DNA of 64,000 bases from Desulfoscipio geothermicus (GTDB lineage Bacteria; Bacillota; Desulfotomaculia; Desulfotomaculales; Desulfallaceae): positions 115,917-179,916 of the forward strand of contig JAENZP010000004.1 in assembly GCA_016841205.1 (NCBI GenBank), given 5' to 3'. Below, piece after piece: positions 17,815-26,986 of the stretch (the stretch's first letter is position 1; every line of letters begins with the position of its first letter). A program made the position numbers and the translations under genes. The notes beneath the pieces are model-generated. The model was not told the DNA's origin. It was given only the letters and a program-made list of their open reading frames with translations, and did no database searches.

Positions 17815-18927
17815 TTGAATACCGGGGATCAACATTACATGCAAATGGCTTTGGAACTGGCGGCCAGGGCCATGGGGCGCACCAGCCCTAATCCCATGGT
17901 GGGCGCTGTGGTGGTCAAGGATGGCCGGGTGGTTGGCCGGGGTTATCATGCCCGGGCCGGCACGCCGCATGCTGAAGTGCACGCCTTGAGGGAGGCTGGC
18001 GAGCTTGCCGGGGGAGCTACTTTATATGTTACACTGGAGCCCTGCTGCCATCACGGCCGCACTGGGCCTTGCACCGAGGCGATTATTAAAGCCCGGGTTA
18101 ACCGGGTGGTGGTGGCCATGACTGATCCCAACCCGCTGGTGGCCGGAAAAGGTATGCAAAAGTTAAAGGACGCAGATATCCAGGTGACTTGTGGTGTATT
18201 AGAGGAAGACGCTTGTCGGTTAAATGAAATATTTATTAAGTACATCATTACCCGTCTGCCCTATGTTGTTCTGAAAACTGCCATGAGCCTGGACGGCAAA
18301 ATCGCCACTTCGCAAGGAGAGTCCCAATGGATTACCGGTACAACGGCCAGGGAATATGTTCACCGGCTGAGGGATAAGTATGATGCTATTTTAGTAGGAG
18401 TGGGCACTGTGTTGGCGGATGACCCGTCCCTTACCTGCAGGCTGCAGGAAGGCGGAGGTAAAGACCCGGTCAGGATCATTCTTGACTCCCAGGCAAGGAC
18501 ACCAAGTACAGCCCGGGTGCTCAACCAGCCTTCGGAAGCTCCTGCGCTTATTGTTACTACGCCCGGAGCTCCGCCGGAGAGAGTTCAGATGTTAAAGCAA
18601 GCCGGGGCACAAGTTTTGGAGGTGCCTGGTAGCGAGTGCGGTATTGACCTGGAGGCTTTGCTGCAGGAATTGGGGCGACGTGAGATTTCTAGTGTACTGG
18701 TGGAAGGGGGTGCCCGGGTTAACGGTTCGTTTATTACGGGTAACCTGGTGGACAAAGTCTACTGGTTTATAGCCCCCAAGTTTATTGGCGGTACGGCCGC
18801 ACCCGGCCCCGTGGGTGGCCCGGGTATAGCTGCTCTGCAAGATGCGCTGTCCATTAAGGACATTAAGTTAAACCGTTATGGAGAAGATATTTGTATAGAA
18901 GGTTACGCGGTTAAATGGAGTGATTAA
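17815..18927 (+). CDS. ribD: Bifunctional riboflavin deaminase/reductase RibD
   Basis: Catalyses the deamination and reduction steps of riboflavin synthesis. The 370 residues contain an N-terminal CMP/dCMP-deaminase-type domain (about 1-145) with zinc motifs HAEVHAL and PCCHHGRTGPC. The C-terminal DHFR-like reductase domain (about 150-365) includes KTAMSLDGKIA, WITG and LVEGGARVNGSF. The start is TTG with AAGGTGG at good spacing. First gene of the riboswitch-controlled operon. Confidence 0.96.
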   Translation: MNTGDQHYMQMALELAARAMGRTSPNPMVGAVVVKDGRVVGRGYHARAGTPHAEVHALREAGELAGGATLYVTLEPCCHHGRTGPCTEAIIKARVNRVVVAMTDPNPLVAGKGMQKLKDADIQVTCGVLEEDACRLNEIFIKYIITRLPYVVLKTAMSLDGKIATSQGESQWITGTTAREYVHRLRDKYDAILVGVGTVLADDPSLTCRLQEGGGKDPVRIILDSQARTPSTARVLNQPSEAPALIVTTPGAPPERVQMLKQAGAQVLEVPGSECGIDLEALLQELGRREISSVLVEGGARVNGSFITGNLVDKVYWFIAPKFIGGTAAPGPVGGPGIAALQDALSIKDIKLNRYGEDICIEGYAVKWSD

Positions 18928-18928
18928 A

Positions 18929-19597
18929 ATGTTTACCGGATTAGTAGAAGAAAAAGGACAACTGGTTTCGTTGCGCCGGGGTGCTGACTCAGCCCGTTTG
19001 AAGATCAAGGCCGGGTTGATTATGGATGGTATGCAGGTGGGCGATAGTATTGCCGTCAATGGTGTTTGCCTTACCGTAACTGCATATGATATAGGGGCAT
19101 TTACTGCTGATGTGATGGCCGAAACGCTGGCTAAAACCAATTTAGGCGCACTGCAATCGGGTGACCGGGTGAACCTGGAAAGGGCGTTGCGGCTTGGAGA
19201 CCGGCTGGGTGGTCACCTGGTCAGCGGCCATATTGATGGCGTGGGTACAATTGCCAAAATGGAAAAGCGGGATATCGCAACTTTGATTACCATTACCGCA
19301 CCTCCGGAGGTCATGCATTATATCATTAAAAAAGGTTCTGTGGCTTTGGATGGCACCAGTTTAACAGTGGTGGACCATAATGATGATTCATTTAGAGTGT
19401 CTTTAATACCCCATACTGCCCACAGCACTGTTTTAGGGCAAAAGAAACCGGGGGACCAGGTTAACCTGGAAGGGGATATGATTGGTAAATACGTGGAGCG
19501 CTGGATGAGTGTTGCCGGGCATCAAGAAAATGAAGGCGAAAAAACAGTGCAACGTGGCATAACCGCGGATTTGTTGGCGGAACACGGATTTATTTAA
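18929..19597 (+). CDS. ribE: Riboflavin synthase alpha chain
   Basis: Dismutates two 6,7-dimethyl-8-ribityllumazine molecules to riboflavin. The 222 residues form two homologous lumazine-binding barrels (about 1-95 and 96-200), each carrying the paired motif: MFTGLVEEKG with VNGVCLTV, and GHLVSGHIDGVG with LDGTSLTV. The ATG one base after the ribD stop gives the canonical MFTG N terminus; an in-frame GTG 9 bp upstream is less likely. The GGAGTG site lies in the end of ribD. Confidence 0.96.
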   Translation: MFTGLVEEKGQLVSLRRGADSARLKIKAGLIMDGMQVGDSIAVNGVCLTVTAYDIGAFTADVMAETLAKTNLGALQSGDRVNLERALRLGDRLGGHLVSGHIDGVGTIAKMEKRDIATLITITAPPEVMHYIIKKGSVALDGTSLTVVDHNDDSFRVSLIPHTAHSTVLGQKKPGDQVNLEGDMIGKYVERWMSVAGHQENEGEKTVQRGITADLLAEHGFI

Positions 19598-19641
19598 CTG
19601 ATGGTGGCTGCCTGCAATAAATTAACGGAAGGATGAAAATA

Positions 19642-20862
19642 ATGAGATTCTGCACTACTGAAGAAGCTATTGAAGATATCAGACAAGGTAAAATGTTAGT
19701 GGTGGTTGATGATGAGGACCGGGAGAATGAAGGGGACATTATTGTGGCAGCCGAAAAAGCCACTCCTGAGGTGATTAATTTTATGGCCACGAATGGCAGG
19801 GGCTTGATCTGTGTACCCATGTCCGGCGCTAGATTGGATGAGTTGGATTTACCGGCTATGGTTACACATAATACCGATGCGCACGGTACTGCCTTTACCG
19901 TATCTGTGGATTATAAGGATACTACCACAGGAATATCCGCCCATGAGCGGGCGGCCACGGTGAGCGCATTAATCAACCCCAATACCAAACCTGAGGATCT
20001 CAGGCGGCCAGGGCATATTTTCCCGCTGCGCGCCAAAGAGGGCGGCGTGCTGCGGCGAGCCGGCCATACGGAAACTGCGGTGGATTTAATGAGACTGGCC
20101 GGTTTGTATTCGGCAGGGGTTATTTGTGAGATTATGAAAGAAGACGGCACCATGGCCAGGGTTCCGGAGTTAGTTGAATTCTGCAAAACCTATAATTTAA
20201 AACTGGCTACCGTTGCCGATTTAATTGAATATCGGCGCAGGCACGAAAAACTGATCCGCCGGGTGGATTCGGCTAATTTACCCACTAGATATGGCAAATT
20301 CGTGGCGGTGGCTTACGAAAGCTTACTGGATAAAGAAGAGCATATCGTTCTGGTTAAAGGGGACCTGACTAGTGTAGAGGCACCGCTGGTCAGGGTGCAC
20401 TCTGAATGCTTAACCGGTGATGTTTTTGGCTCAACCCGCTGCGATTGCGGTGACCAGCTAACCCGGGCGTTGGAAATGATTGATCGAGAAGGTACCGGTG
20501 TCTTACTGTACATGCGTCAGGAAGGCCGGGGAATTGGCTTGAGCAATAAGATCAGAGCATACAAATTGCAGGATCAGGGTAAGGATACAGTGGAAGCCAA
20601 CGAGGCGCTGGGTTTTCCTGCCGATTTGCGTGATTACGGCATCGGTGCCCAGATACTGGCTGATTTAGGCCTGCAAAAGATCAGGTTGATGACCAATAAC
20701 CCCAGAAAAATAGCCGGTCTGGAAGGGCACGGCCTACAGGTGGTTGGCCGGGTGCCCATAGAGATTTGCCCCGGGAGGGAAAATAAATTCTATCTCAGTA
20801 CCAAAAAACGCAAGATGGGGCATTTGTTATCCGTTGAAGATGTGAATAAGAGATCATCCTAA
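19642..20862 (+). CDS. ribBA: Bifunctional DHBP synthase / GTP cyclohydrolase II
   Basis: Provides both precursors of lumazine. The N-terminal RibB domain (about 1-200) has [10 protein letters not shown] and the [23 protein letters not shown] and [12 protein letters not shown] segments. The C-terminal RibA domain (about 205-400) has the zinc cysteines in [21 protein letters not shown] and the RQEGRGIGL motif. The ATG at 19642 is chosen because GGAAGG lies 9 bp upstream; the ATG at 19633 directly abuts that site. Total 406 residues, the usual length. Confidence 0.96.
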   Translation: MRFCTTEEAIEDIRQGKMLVVVDDEDRENEGDIIVAAEKATPEVINFMATNGRGLICVPMSGARLDELDLPAMVTHNTDAHGTAFTVSVDYKDTTTGISAHERAATVSALINPNTKPEDLRRPGHIFPLRAKEGGVLRRAGHTETAVDLMRLAGLYSAGVICEIMKEDGTMARVPELVEFCKTYNLKLATVADLIEYRRRHEKLIRRVDSANLPTRYGKFVAVAYESLLDKEEHIVLVKGDLTSVEAPLVRVHSECLTGDVFGSTRCDCGDQLTRALEMIDREGTGVLLYMRQEGRGIGLSNKIRAYKLQDQGKDTVEANEALGFPADLRDYGIGAQILADLGLQKIRLMTNNPRKIAGLEGHGLQVVGRVPIEICPGRENKFYLSTKKRKMGHLLSVEDVNKRSS

Positions 20863-20896
20863 ACATAAACAATATATTAACGTAAGGAGAGGATTT

Positions 20897-21370
20897 TTGT
20901 TGCCAAAGTTCTATGAAGGCTACTTGGTGGGAGAGGGTTTAAAGTTTGGTATCGTAGTAGGTCGTTTTAATGAATTCATCACCAATAAATTGCTTACCGG
21001 GGCGTTGGATGCATTATACCGTCATGGGGTAGCCGAGCAGGATGTGGAAGTGGCCTGGGTACCGGGAGCCTTTGAAATACCTATGGTAGCCCGCCGCATG
21101 GTAGACATGGCCAAGTATGACGCGGTAATTTGCCTGGGTGCAGTTATTCGCGGTGCCACCCCGCATTTTGATTATGTAGCCGCTGAGGTGTCCAAGGGTA
21201 TAGCCAAGGTGGGTCTTGATACCGGGACTCCCACCATATATGGGGTTCTCACCACAGATACCATTGAGCAGGCTATTGAACGGGCCGGGACCAAGTCCGG
21301 CAATAAGGGCTGGGACGCTGCAGTAACGGCCATTGAAATGGCCAATTTAAATAGGGCATTCGGGGCATGA
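20897..21370 (+). CDS. ribH: 6,7-dimethyl-8-ribityllumazine synthase
   Basis: Condenses DHBP with the ribitylamino-uracil to give lumazine; the family forms 60-meric capsids in Bacillus. The 157 residues show [33 protein letters not shown] (with catalytic His) and [11 protein letters not shown]. Two consecutive TTG codons (20897 and 20900) follow AAGGAGAGG; either can be the start. Last intact gene of the rib operon, followed by a decayed gene. Confidence 0.96.
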   Translation: MLPKFYEGYLVGEGLKFGIVVGRFNEFITNKLLTGALDALYRHGVAEQDVEVAWVPGAFEIPMVARRMVDMAKYDAVICLGAVIRGATPHFDYVAAEVSKGIAKVGLDTGTPTIYGVLTTDTIEQAIERAGTKSGNKGWDAAVTAIEMANLNRAFGA

Positions 21371-21398
21371 TAGCAGTAGGCTAGACAAATACTTCTAA

Positions 21399-21708
21399 AA
21401 TGTAGCTGAAGTAGCGGCATTTCGGGTCTCGCCTGGTGAGCGGCTGTTTTCAGCCAACCAGGGTGAAATCATACAGGGGCTGACTACAGATATTTATTTT
21501 ATTCGTACCAGGATTATTAAGGCATATGGATCTGGATCGGACTCCTGTGGTTGCTGAGGTTTTTGCCAATGCTTTTGGTGTGGGCAGTTATATATCCGGT
21601 GCGCCGGCTATCGATATGACTATGGATTTATAGGAAGTTAACGGTCGGCCAATAGCCAAGCGGGGTTATATTCCGGGGATACCGATGCACCCCGTCTGCA
21701 GAAGCTAG
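21399..21708 (+). pseudogene. Decayed nicotinate phosphoribosyltransferase (NAPRTase-like)
   Basis: Two out-of-frame pieces of one protein family. Piece 1 (to about 21555) reads FRVSPGERLFSANQGEII then QGLTTDIYFIRTRIIKA and has no start codon. Piece 2 (21526-21708) reads PVVAEVFA, then NAFGVGSYISGAPAIDMTM, an in-frame TAG, and EVNGRPIAKRG. The TTDIYF..RT segment and the FGVGS.IS.AP.ID....EV.G.P.AKRG segment are the N- and C-terminal hallmarks of archaeal/clostridial-type NAPRTases. A frameshift, a nonsense codon and loss of the central few hundred residues make it non-functional. It would have followed ribH. Confidence 0.75.
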
Positions 21709-21720
21709 TATAAACCATTG

Positions 21721-21754
21721 GCTGTTGGTGCTTGGAAAAGCAGGCACCAACAGC
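21721..21754. terminator. Strong hairpin, possible terminator
   Basis: GCTGTTGGTGC and its perfect 11-bp complement are separated by a 12-base loop. The sequence after it is AT-rich but has no T run, so termination of the rib transcript here is plausible and not certain. Confidence 0.5.
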
Positions 21755-21806
21755 ATAATTCATAATTACATAAAACCTAACAGAATTAATTTTACTTAAT
21801 GAAAGT

Positions 21807-21837
21807 AAAAAACGGCTTGCGCCGTTTTGTTGTTTTA
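21807..21837. terminator. Bidirectional terminator between rib region and rpmB
   Basis: AAAACGGC-TTGC-GCCGTTTT hairpin with T-rich tails on both strands. It lies 18 bp past the end of rpmB on the minus strand and can also stop transcription coming from the rib operon. Confidence 0.82.
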
Positions 21838-21854
21838 CCTTGGTTGTTAAAATA

Positions 21855-22046
21855 CTAGATGGCCCTTTGTACCTTCCCGCTGCGGAGGCACCTGGTACAA
21901 ACCATTATTCTACGCGGCGAGCCATTTACAATAGCTTTAACCCTTTGCAGATTGGGTGCCCAGGTTCTTTTGGTGCGAATGTGGGAGTGGCTGAGTTGCA
22001 TACCGACAACAACACTTTTACCACAAATTTCGCATTTCCTGGCCAT
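21855..22046 (-). CDS. rpmB: 50S ribosomal protein L28
   Basis: Small basic ribosomal protein of 63 residues beginning MARKCEICGKS. It keeps the HSHIRTKRTW segment and paired cysteines (CEIC and CTRC), so it is the zinc-binding C+ type. The ATG at 22046 follows GGAGGAGG; a start three codons upstream is not supported. It is transcribed away from recG, with a terminator after it. Confidence 0.95.
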   Translation of the reverse strand: MARKCEICGKSVVVGMQLSHSHIRTKRTWAPNLQRVKAIVNGSPRRIMVCTRCLRSGKVQRAI

Positions 22047-22163
22047 AATCAACACCTCCTCCTTTACAACACTTATCTATTCTATCAGATATCGGCAAGC
22101 TGTGCAAGAAAAGCTTAGCCGTTGCAATAATTATATATAAAATCAGATGCTGGAGAGTAACGC

Positions 22164-24254
22164 GTGATGAGTAACATGGTTACTGAAGATCCTTATGTGA
22201 CCCCGATAAAATACGTAAAAATGGTTGGCCCTCGCAGGGCTGAACAGCTGGCTCGGCTGAAATTGTTTACCGTGCATGATTTACTTTATCATTTCCCCAG
22301 GGAATATGTGGATCGCAGTCAGCTTGTATCACCTTTTGACAGACATTCCGGGGATATGGTAACTGTCTCAGGCCGGGTGCTAAGCTGCCAGGAAAACAGA
22401 TCTCGTAAAAATCTAATTATCACTAAGGCAGCGCTGGAATGTACCCGGGGAATTTTTTATGCAGTTTGGTTTAATCATTTTAATGTCAAGAAAACCTTAA
22501 AACCAGGTACTTCTTTGTGCATAAGCGGAAAATTAAACAAGGGTTTTGGTCATCTTGAGGTGCACGTGCAGGATTACGAAATAATTACCGATGAAGGCGA
22601 TTCAATACATGCCGGGCGGATTGTTCCGGTTTACCCGGCGACCAGTGGTGTTACTCAGCGAATGCTGCGCACTTTTATGCATGCGGCCCTGGAACAATGG
22701 TGTCAAAGCTACCGGGAGTTTTTGCCCCGCCAGGTACTGGATAAAGAAGGTTTAATGGCTTTGCCAGAGGCCTTGCAACAGGTGCACTTTCCGGATAGCC
22801 ATGACCTGGCAGAACAGGCCAGGCGGCGCTTTGTTTTTGAAGAGCTGTTTTTATTTCAGCTGCAATTGGCCCTGTTGCGCCGTAATATAGCACGGGTAAA
22901 AAAACAACATGACTATGGCCAGGTAAACAAATTGATCCAAAAATATATGGCTGGTCTAGGCTTTACGCTAACCGCGGCCCAAAGCCGGGTAGTGGGTGAA
23001 ATTACGGCGGATATGGAAAGCCCCCATCCCATGAACAGGCTGTTGCAGGGTGATGTGGGCTCGGGCAAGACGGTGGTAGCGGTTTTAACGCTGCTTAAGG
23101 CTGTAGGAAGCGGTTTACAGGGGGCACTCATGGCACCCACCGAGGTGCTGGCTGAACAACATTACTTGGCATTGGACCGCTCCTTATCCCTGCTGGGCGT
23201 AAGGGTGGCTCTTTTAAACGGTGGCTTGCCTGTCAAGGAGCGTCGTGCCCTGCTGGAGCAAATAGCCACCGGAGAAGTTTCTATTATTGTGGGCACTCAA
23301 GCGTTACTCCAGGAAGATGTGATATTTAAAAACCTGGCCATGGTAGTTATTGACGAGCAGCACCGCTTTGGCGTAAGACAGCGGGGCATACTGCAAAAAA
23401 AAAGCGTGTATCCTGATCTATTGATTATGACAGCTACGCCCATACCGCGTACCCTGTCCATGACGGTTTATGGTGATTTAGATATGTCGGTGATTGATGA
23501 CCTGCCTCCCGGCAGGCAACCTGTGCGCACTTATTATGTTGTTCCTGAAGAATTACCCAAGGTATTTTTATTCGTAGCCCGTCAGGTTAGCGAAGGCCGG
23601 CAGGCTTATGTGGTATGCCCGCTGGTGGAAGAATCTGAAAAACTGGACCTGCAGGCGGCGGTGGATTTATATCAACAGTTAACCAAAGGTGAGCTGCGCG
23701 GGTGCCGGGTAGCTTTGCTGCACGGGCGCATGAAAAGAACCGATAAGGAACTGGTGATGCAGCAATTTAGGGCCGGGCAGGTGGACGTATTAGTTAGCAC
23801 CACCGTGATAGAAGTGGGGGTGGATGTGCCCAATGCCAGTGTGATGGTAATTGTCGATGCTGACCGGTTTGGCTTGGCGCAGCTGCACCAGTTAAGAGGC
23901 CGGGTGGGGCGGGGCGGCGGCCAGGCCCACTGTATTTTATCAGCCCGGTTGCGTTCCCGTGAGGCGGTGGAACGAATTAAGGCAATGAAGGCCAGCCAGG
24001 ACGGATTTTACCTGGCGGAAAAAGATCTACAGATTCGGGGACCGGGCGATATGGCAGGTGTAAGACAATCCGGTATGCCTGAATTCAGGCTAGCTAATTT
24101 GCTAAGGGACCGGGATCAGCTCGGGGCGGCCCGCCGCCAGGCAATGGCTCTAATTAGCGATGATCCTGAACTACGAAACGGGGAGTATCATTTACTGAAG
24201 CTAGTCCTGGAACGCTTGATTAAAGTGGGGAGTAGTTATTATCATATAGGCTAA
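22164..24254 (+). CDS. recG: ATP-dependent DNA helicase RecG
   Basis: Branch-migration helicase that remodels stalled forks and Holliday junctions. About 696 residues: N-terminal helical part, OB-fold wedge domain (about 60-160), and helicase core. Walker A is GDVGSGKT, motif II is DEQH, motif III is TATPIPRT, and the C-terminal motifs include HGRMKRTDKE, STTVIEVGVDVPNA and QLRGRVGRG. Start is GTG at 22164 or ATG at 22167, both after GGAGAG. The family is usually 670-700 residues. Confidence 0.96.
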   Translation: MMSNMVTEDPYVTPIKYVKMVGPRRAEQLARLKLFTVHDLLYHFPREYVDRSQLVSPFDRHSGDMVTVSGRVLSCQENRSRKNLIITKAALECTRGIFYAVWFNHFNVKKTLKPGTSLCISGKLNKGFGHLEVHVQDYEIITDEGDSIHAGRIVPVYPATSGVTQRMLRTFMHAALEQWCQSYREFLPRQVLDKEGLMALPEALQQVHFPDSHDLAEQARRRFVFEELFLFQLQLALLRRNIARVKKQHDYGQVNKLIQKYMAGLGFTLTAAQSRVVGEITADMESPHPMNRLLQGDVGSGKTVVAVLTLLKAVGSGLQGALMAPTEVLAEQHYLALDRSLSLLGVRVALLNGGLPVKERRALLEQIATGEVSIIVGTQALLQEDVIFKNLAMVVIDEQHRFGVRQRGILQKKSVYPDLLIMTATPIPRTLSMTVYGDLDMSVIDDLPPGRQPVRTYYVVPEELPKVFLFVARQVSEGRQAYVVCPLVEESEKLDLQAAVDLYQQLTKGELRGCRVALLHGRMKRTDKELVMQQFRAGQVDVLVSTTVIEVGVDVPNASVMVIVDADRFGLAQLHQLRGRVGRGGGQAHCILSARLRSREAVERIKAMKASQDGFYLAEKDLQIRGPGDMAGVRQSGMPEFRLANLLRDRDQLGAARRQAMALISDDPELRNGEYHLLKLVLERLIKVGSSYYHIG

Positions 24255-24282
24255 AAATTTAAAACATGCAAAATGTACCGCT

Positions 24283-24310
24283 CATAGATAGTCTGAAAAA
24301 TTACATACTA
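24283..24310 (+). promoter_or_regulatory. Putative forespore (sigma-G/sigma-F) promoter of the SASP gene
   Basis: CATACTA at 24304-24310 matches the sigma-G/sigma-F -10 consensus. A TCATA-type -35 ending about 17 bp upstream is a weaker match. The position 33 bp before a SASP start fits forespore-specific expression known for this family. Confidence 0.5.
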
Positions 24311-24342
24311 GTGTTAACAACAATAAAGGAGGTGACAGAGTA

Positions 24343-24588
24343 ATGGCACAAAATAACAACAGAAAGTTAATACCTTCCCAGGGCATGGAACAATTCAAAT
24401 GGGAAACCGCTGGTGAACTGGGTGTACAGGTTCCCCAGGGCGGGTATATGGGTGATCTTCCTTCCCGGGTAAACGGGGCTATTGGCGGCAACATGGTGAA
24501 GAAAATGGTAGCTGCTTACGAACAAAGTTTGGCCCAGGGGCAGCAGCCTGCTACCCCACAGGTTACCAACCAGCAACCCACTCCCTAA
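24343..24588 (+). CDS. Alpha/beta-type small acid-soluble spore protein
   Basis: Coats DNA in the dormant spore and protects it from UV and heat. The 81 residues contain the GPR cleavage region FKWETAGELGV and the DNA-binding segment SRVNGAIGGNMVKKMV, which matches the SR.NG..GG.MVK consensus. Both N and C termini are extended and rich in Gln, Asn and Pro. AAAGGAGGTG gives a very strong ribosome binding site. Its protease gene gpr converges on it from the other strand. Confidence 0.94.
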   Translation: MAQNNNRKLIPSQGMEQFKWETAGELGVQVPQGGYMGDLPSRVNGAIGGNMVKKMVAAYEQSLAQGQQPATPQVTNQQPTP

Positions 24589-24621
24589 AGGTTAAGTTAA
24601 CGTATTATAGATCCAAATAAG

Positions 24622-24677
24622 GCCTCTGTCAGATGGCTGGTCTAAGTTTAGTTTCAGTTTGGTCATCTGGCAGAGGG
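24622..24677. terminator. Hairpin between convergent SASP and gpr genes
   Basis: CCTCTGTCAGATG pairs with CATCTGGCAGAGG over 13 bp with one G-U, around a 28-base loop. It lies in the convergent gap and may end both transcripts, though no long T run follows. Confidence 0.5.
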
Positions 24678-24722
24678 CTAAGTTAATAAGCGGTGCGCCG
24701 CTTGTTTTGTACATAGAAGGGG

Positions 24723-25649
24723 TTAGTGCAGGTAATAACCGTAATCATCCGGGTTTATGCCGGGGTGCATGGTCATATTAATGGCTCCGGCGATAATTTG
24801 GGCGGTATCCTCAATTAAAGTGTCAATTTCTTTGGGGGTTACGGTAAGGTTTCCGCCGAAAGGCTCCAACACATTTTTAATGGCCGCGCTGGCATCCCCG
24901 GGCTGACCGCCGGTGCTTTGAATATATTTTTCGATGGCATCCTGAGCTATGATAGCAGCGTGGGTAACGGTGGGGACTCCGATTGCTATAACTCTGACTC
25001 CCATGGTTTCCTGGTTTATACCGGACCTTTTATTGCCGATGCCCGAGCCCGGGTTAATACCGGTATCGGCAATTTGAATGGTGGTGGCAATACGATCAGC
25101 GCCGCGGGCCGCCAGAGAGTCAATCGCAATAATTAATGAGGGGCGTGTCTTATCCACCACCCCGCGGACTATTTCGGCGGTTTCGATACCGGTGATGCCC
25201 AGTACTCCCGGTGCCAGGGCACTTACCGGCCGCATGCCACCCTGCAGTTCCTGTGGCGCGTAATTATATAGATGCCTGGTAACGAGACACTGATCTACTA
25301 CCTTGGGTCCCAGCGCATCCGGTGTGGCGTTCCAATTACCAAGCCCAACTATTAATACGTTTAATTCCATGGGTAAGTTAAACAACTTCTTTAATTGTTC
25401 AGCTAAAATTTCAGCCACTTCCCGGTGCGCCTGCTGATTATTTTCCTTGATTACCGGTGCTTCTATAGTAATATATTTGCCTACCGGCTTGCCCATAATC
25501 GCCTGGGCGTTTTGGTCCTCAATATGTACCGTTGTCACCGTAGCGTGTTCGTAAGTATCTTTGTCCACCCGCACTCCGGGAATTTCCTGGCCGGTTTCCC
25601 CACGGATAATTTCCCTGGCCTCCAGGGCCAGGTCCAGCGATATATTCAT
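24723..25649 (-). CDS. gpr: GPR germination protease (spore endopeptidase)
   Basis: Aspartate-like protease that degrades SASPs at germination. The 308 residues carry the family features: TDLALEA-like N terminus (here SLDLALEAREII), LIVGLGNWNATPDALGP, SALAPGVLGITGIET, IIAIDSLAARG and IGVPTVTHA. The N-terminal propeptide is shorter than in Bacillus. The ATG lacks a good Shine-Dalgarno sequence close by, so the start is less certain than the gene. It converges on the SASP gene, which encodes its substrate type. Confidence 0.95.
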   Translation of the reverse strand: MNISLDLALEAREIIRGETGQEIPGVRVDKDTYEHATVTTVHIEDQNAQAIMGKPVGKYITIEAPVIKENNQQAHREVAEILAEQLKKLFNLPMELNVLIVGLGNWNATPDALGPKVVDQCLVTRHLYNYAPQELQGGMRPVSALAPGVLGITGIETAEIVRGVVDKTRPSLIIAIDSLAARGADRIATTIQIADTGINPGSGIGNKRSGINQETMGVRVIAIGVPTVTHAAIIAQDAIEKYIQSTGGQPGDASAAIKNVLEPFGGNLTVTPKEIDTLIEDTAQIIAGAINMTMHPGINPDDYGYYLH

Positions 25650-25808
25650 TGCTTTTAAAAAATTACTGTCTATTATTCGCTCACCCTTTTTTCTTATATC
25701 TATCTATGTTTTTTTGAAAAACCTGTTTGTAACGTCAGTTTATAAAAATATTTTTACCCTTTTCAGTAATTATATGCAGTTTTTTTGGCTGATCGAGCTT
25801 AAAATTAT

Positions 25809-25834
25809 TTGCTTAAGACTTTTTATGGTATAAT
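25809..25834 (+). promoter_or_regulatory. Putative promoter for rsmD-coaD
   Basis: Extended -10 TGGTATAAT (TATAAT at 25829-25834) lies 31 bp before the rsmD start. TTGCTT upstream is only 14 bp away, so the extended -10 is the main support. Confidence 0.5.
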
Positions 25835-25865
25835 TAAAACGATTTGAAAGAAAGGTAGGATAATT

Positions 25866-26447
25866 TTGCGGGTAATCGCGGGAGCGGCTAAAAAAAGGCG
25901 GCTCAAATCCCCTGGCAAACTTCCTGTTAGGCCTACGGCGGATCGGGTTAAAGAATCTTTGTTCAATATAATCGGCAGCCAGTTGCCCTGTAGTAAATTT
26001 GCAGATCTTTATGCTGGCACCGGTGGAGTTGGCATAGAAGCACTTAGCCGTGGGGCCACAAAGGTTTTATTTGTAGAAAAAGATCCCAGAGTTATACGTA
26101 TATTACAGGATAACCTGACCATTACTGGACTAGGCGGGAATGCCGAGGTTGTTCAGGGAGATGTGCATGTGGCCCTGGCTACGGCCATGCGTAAACAAGA
26201 TACCTATGATATTGTTTTTGCTGACCCGCCTTACCGGCAGGGACTAGGGGTAGACATGTTGAATATTTTAAATAAATATCCTATTTTACGTTTAAACGGC
26301 GTTATTGCTTTGGAAATTGGGGCGGACGAGGAGATACCCGACCAAGCAGGTATATATCTGATGCGGCGCCGGGTTAAATATGGTGATACAGCGCTGGTTT
26401 TTTATCAATATTCAACACCAAAACCCCCACTATTAAGCGGAAAGTAA
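25866..26447 (+). CDS. rsmD: 16S rRNA (guanine-966-N2)-methyltransferase RsmD
   Basis: SAM-dependent methylase of 16S G966. The 193 residues start VIAG-type (MRVIAGAAKKRRLKSP). Motif I is DLYAGTGGVGIEALSRGA and the catalytic motif is FADPPYRQG. The start is TTG after GAAAGGTAGG. rsmD-coaD-ylbJ reproduces the ylbH-coaD-ylbJ order of Bacillus. Confidence 0.95.
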   Translation: MRVIAGAAKKRRLKSPGKLPVRPTADRVKESLFNIIGSQLPCSKFADLYAGTGGVGIEALSRGATKVLFVEKDPRVIRILQDNLTITGLGGNAEVVQGDVHVALATAMRKQDTYDIVFADPPYRQGLGVDMLNILNKYPILRLNGVIALEIGADEEIPDQAGIYLMRRRVKYGDTALVFYQYSTPKPPLLSGK

Positions 26448-26490
26448 GATGGAAAGGTTTAATAACCTTGATCTGAGGAGGGCAAAAGTT

Positions 26491-26973
26491 TTGCGAGTAG
26501 CAATATATCCGGGTAGTTTCGATCCAGTTACATATGGACACCTGGACATTATAGAACGCACAGCGATTATGTTTGATAGGTTAATTGTTGCGGTATCCTC
26601 AAATCCATGCAAAAACCCTCTTTTTTCTACTGATGAACGGATGGACATGCTTAGAATAGTAACCCGGCCATTTTATAATGTGGTCGTGGATCAGTTTTAC
26701 GGCTTAACAGTTAACTATGCCAAAGAAAAGGAAGCTCAGGTTATTATCAGAGGCTTAAGGGCTATATCTGATTTTGAAACTGAATTTATGATGGCTTTAA
26801 CCAATAAAAGTTTGCAAGGTTCAGTAGAAACGGTTTTTTTAATGACCAGGGCTGAATTTTCTTATATTAGTTCCAGCGCAGTCAAGGAAGTGATAACATT
26901 TGGTGGCGATGTGAAAAATTTAGTACCGCCGATAATTCAGGAAAGGTTACAGAACAAAATTAATAACCGGTAG
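26491..26973 (+). CDS. coaD: Pantetheine-phosphate adenylyltransferase
   Basis: Transfers AMP to 4'-phosphopantetheine in coenzyme A synthesis. The 160-residue nucleotidyltransferase starts VAIYPGSFDPVTYGHLDII, with the T/HxGH motif as TYGH, and ends with EFSYISSSAVKEV. TTG at 26491 is chosen because GAGGAGGGC lies at the right spacing and gives the canonical N terminus. An ATG at 26449 would add 14 unconserved residues. Confidence 0.95.
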   Translation: MRVAIYPGSFDPVTYGHLDIIERTAIMFDRLIVAVSSNPCKNPLFSTDERMDMLRIVTRPFYNVVVDQFYGLTVNYAKEKEAQVIIRGLRAISDFETEFMMALTNKSLQGSVETVFLMTRAEFSYISSSAVKEVITFGGDVKNLVPPIIQERLQNKINNR

Positions 26974-26986
26974 GGAGGTGCCTGTT

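Noticed and set aside
21526-21708. In-frame TAG in the NAPRTase remnant read as pyrrolysine
   Set aside because: The family does not use pyrrolysine, and the gene also has a frameshift and a large internal deletion, so decay is the simpler explanation.
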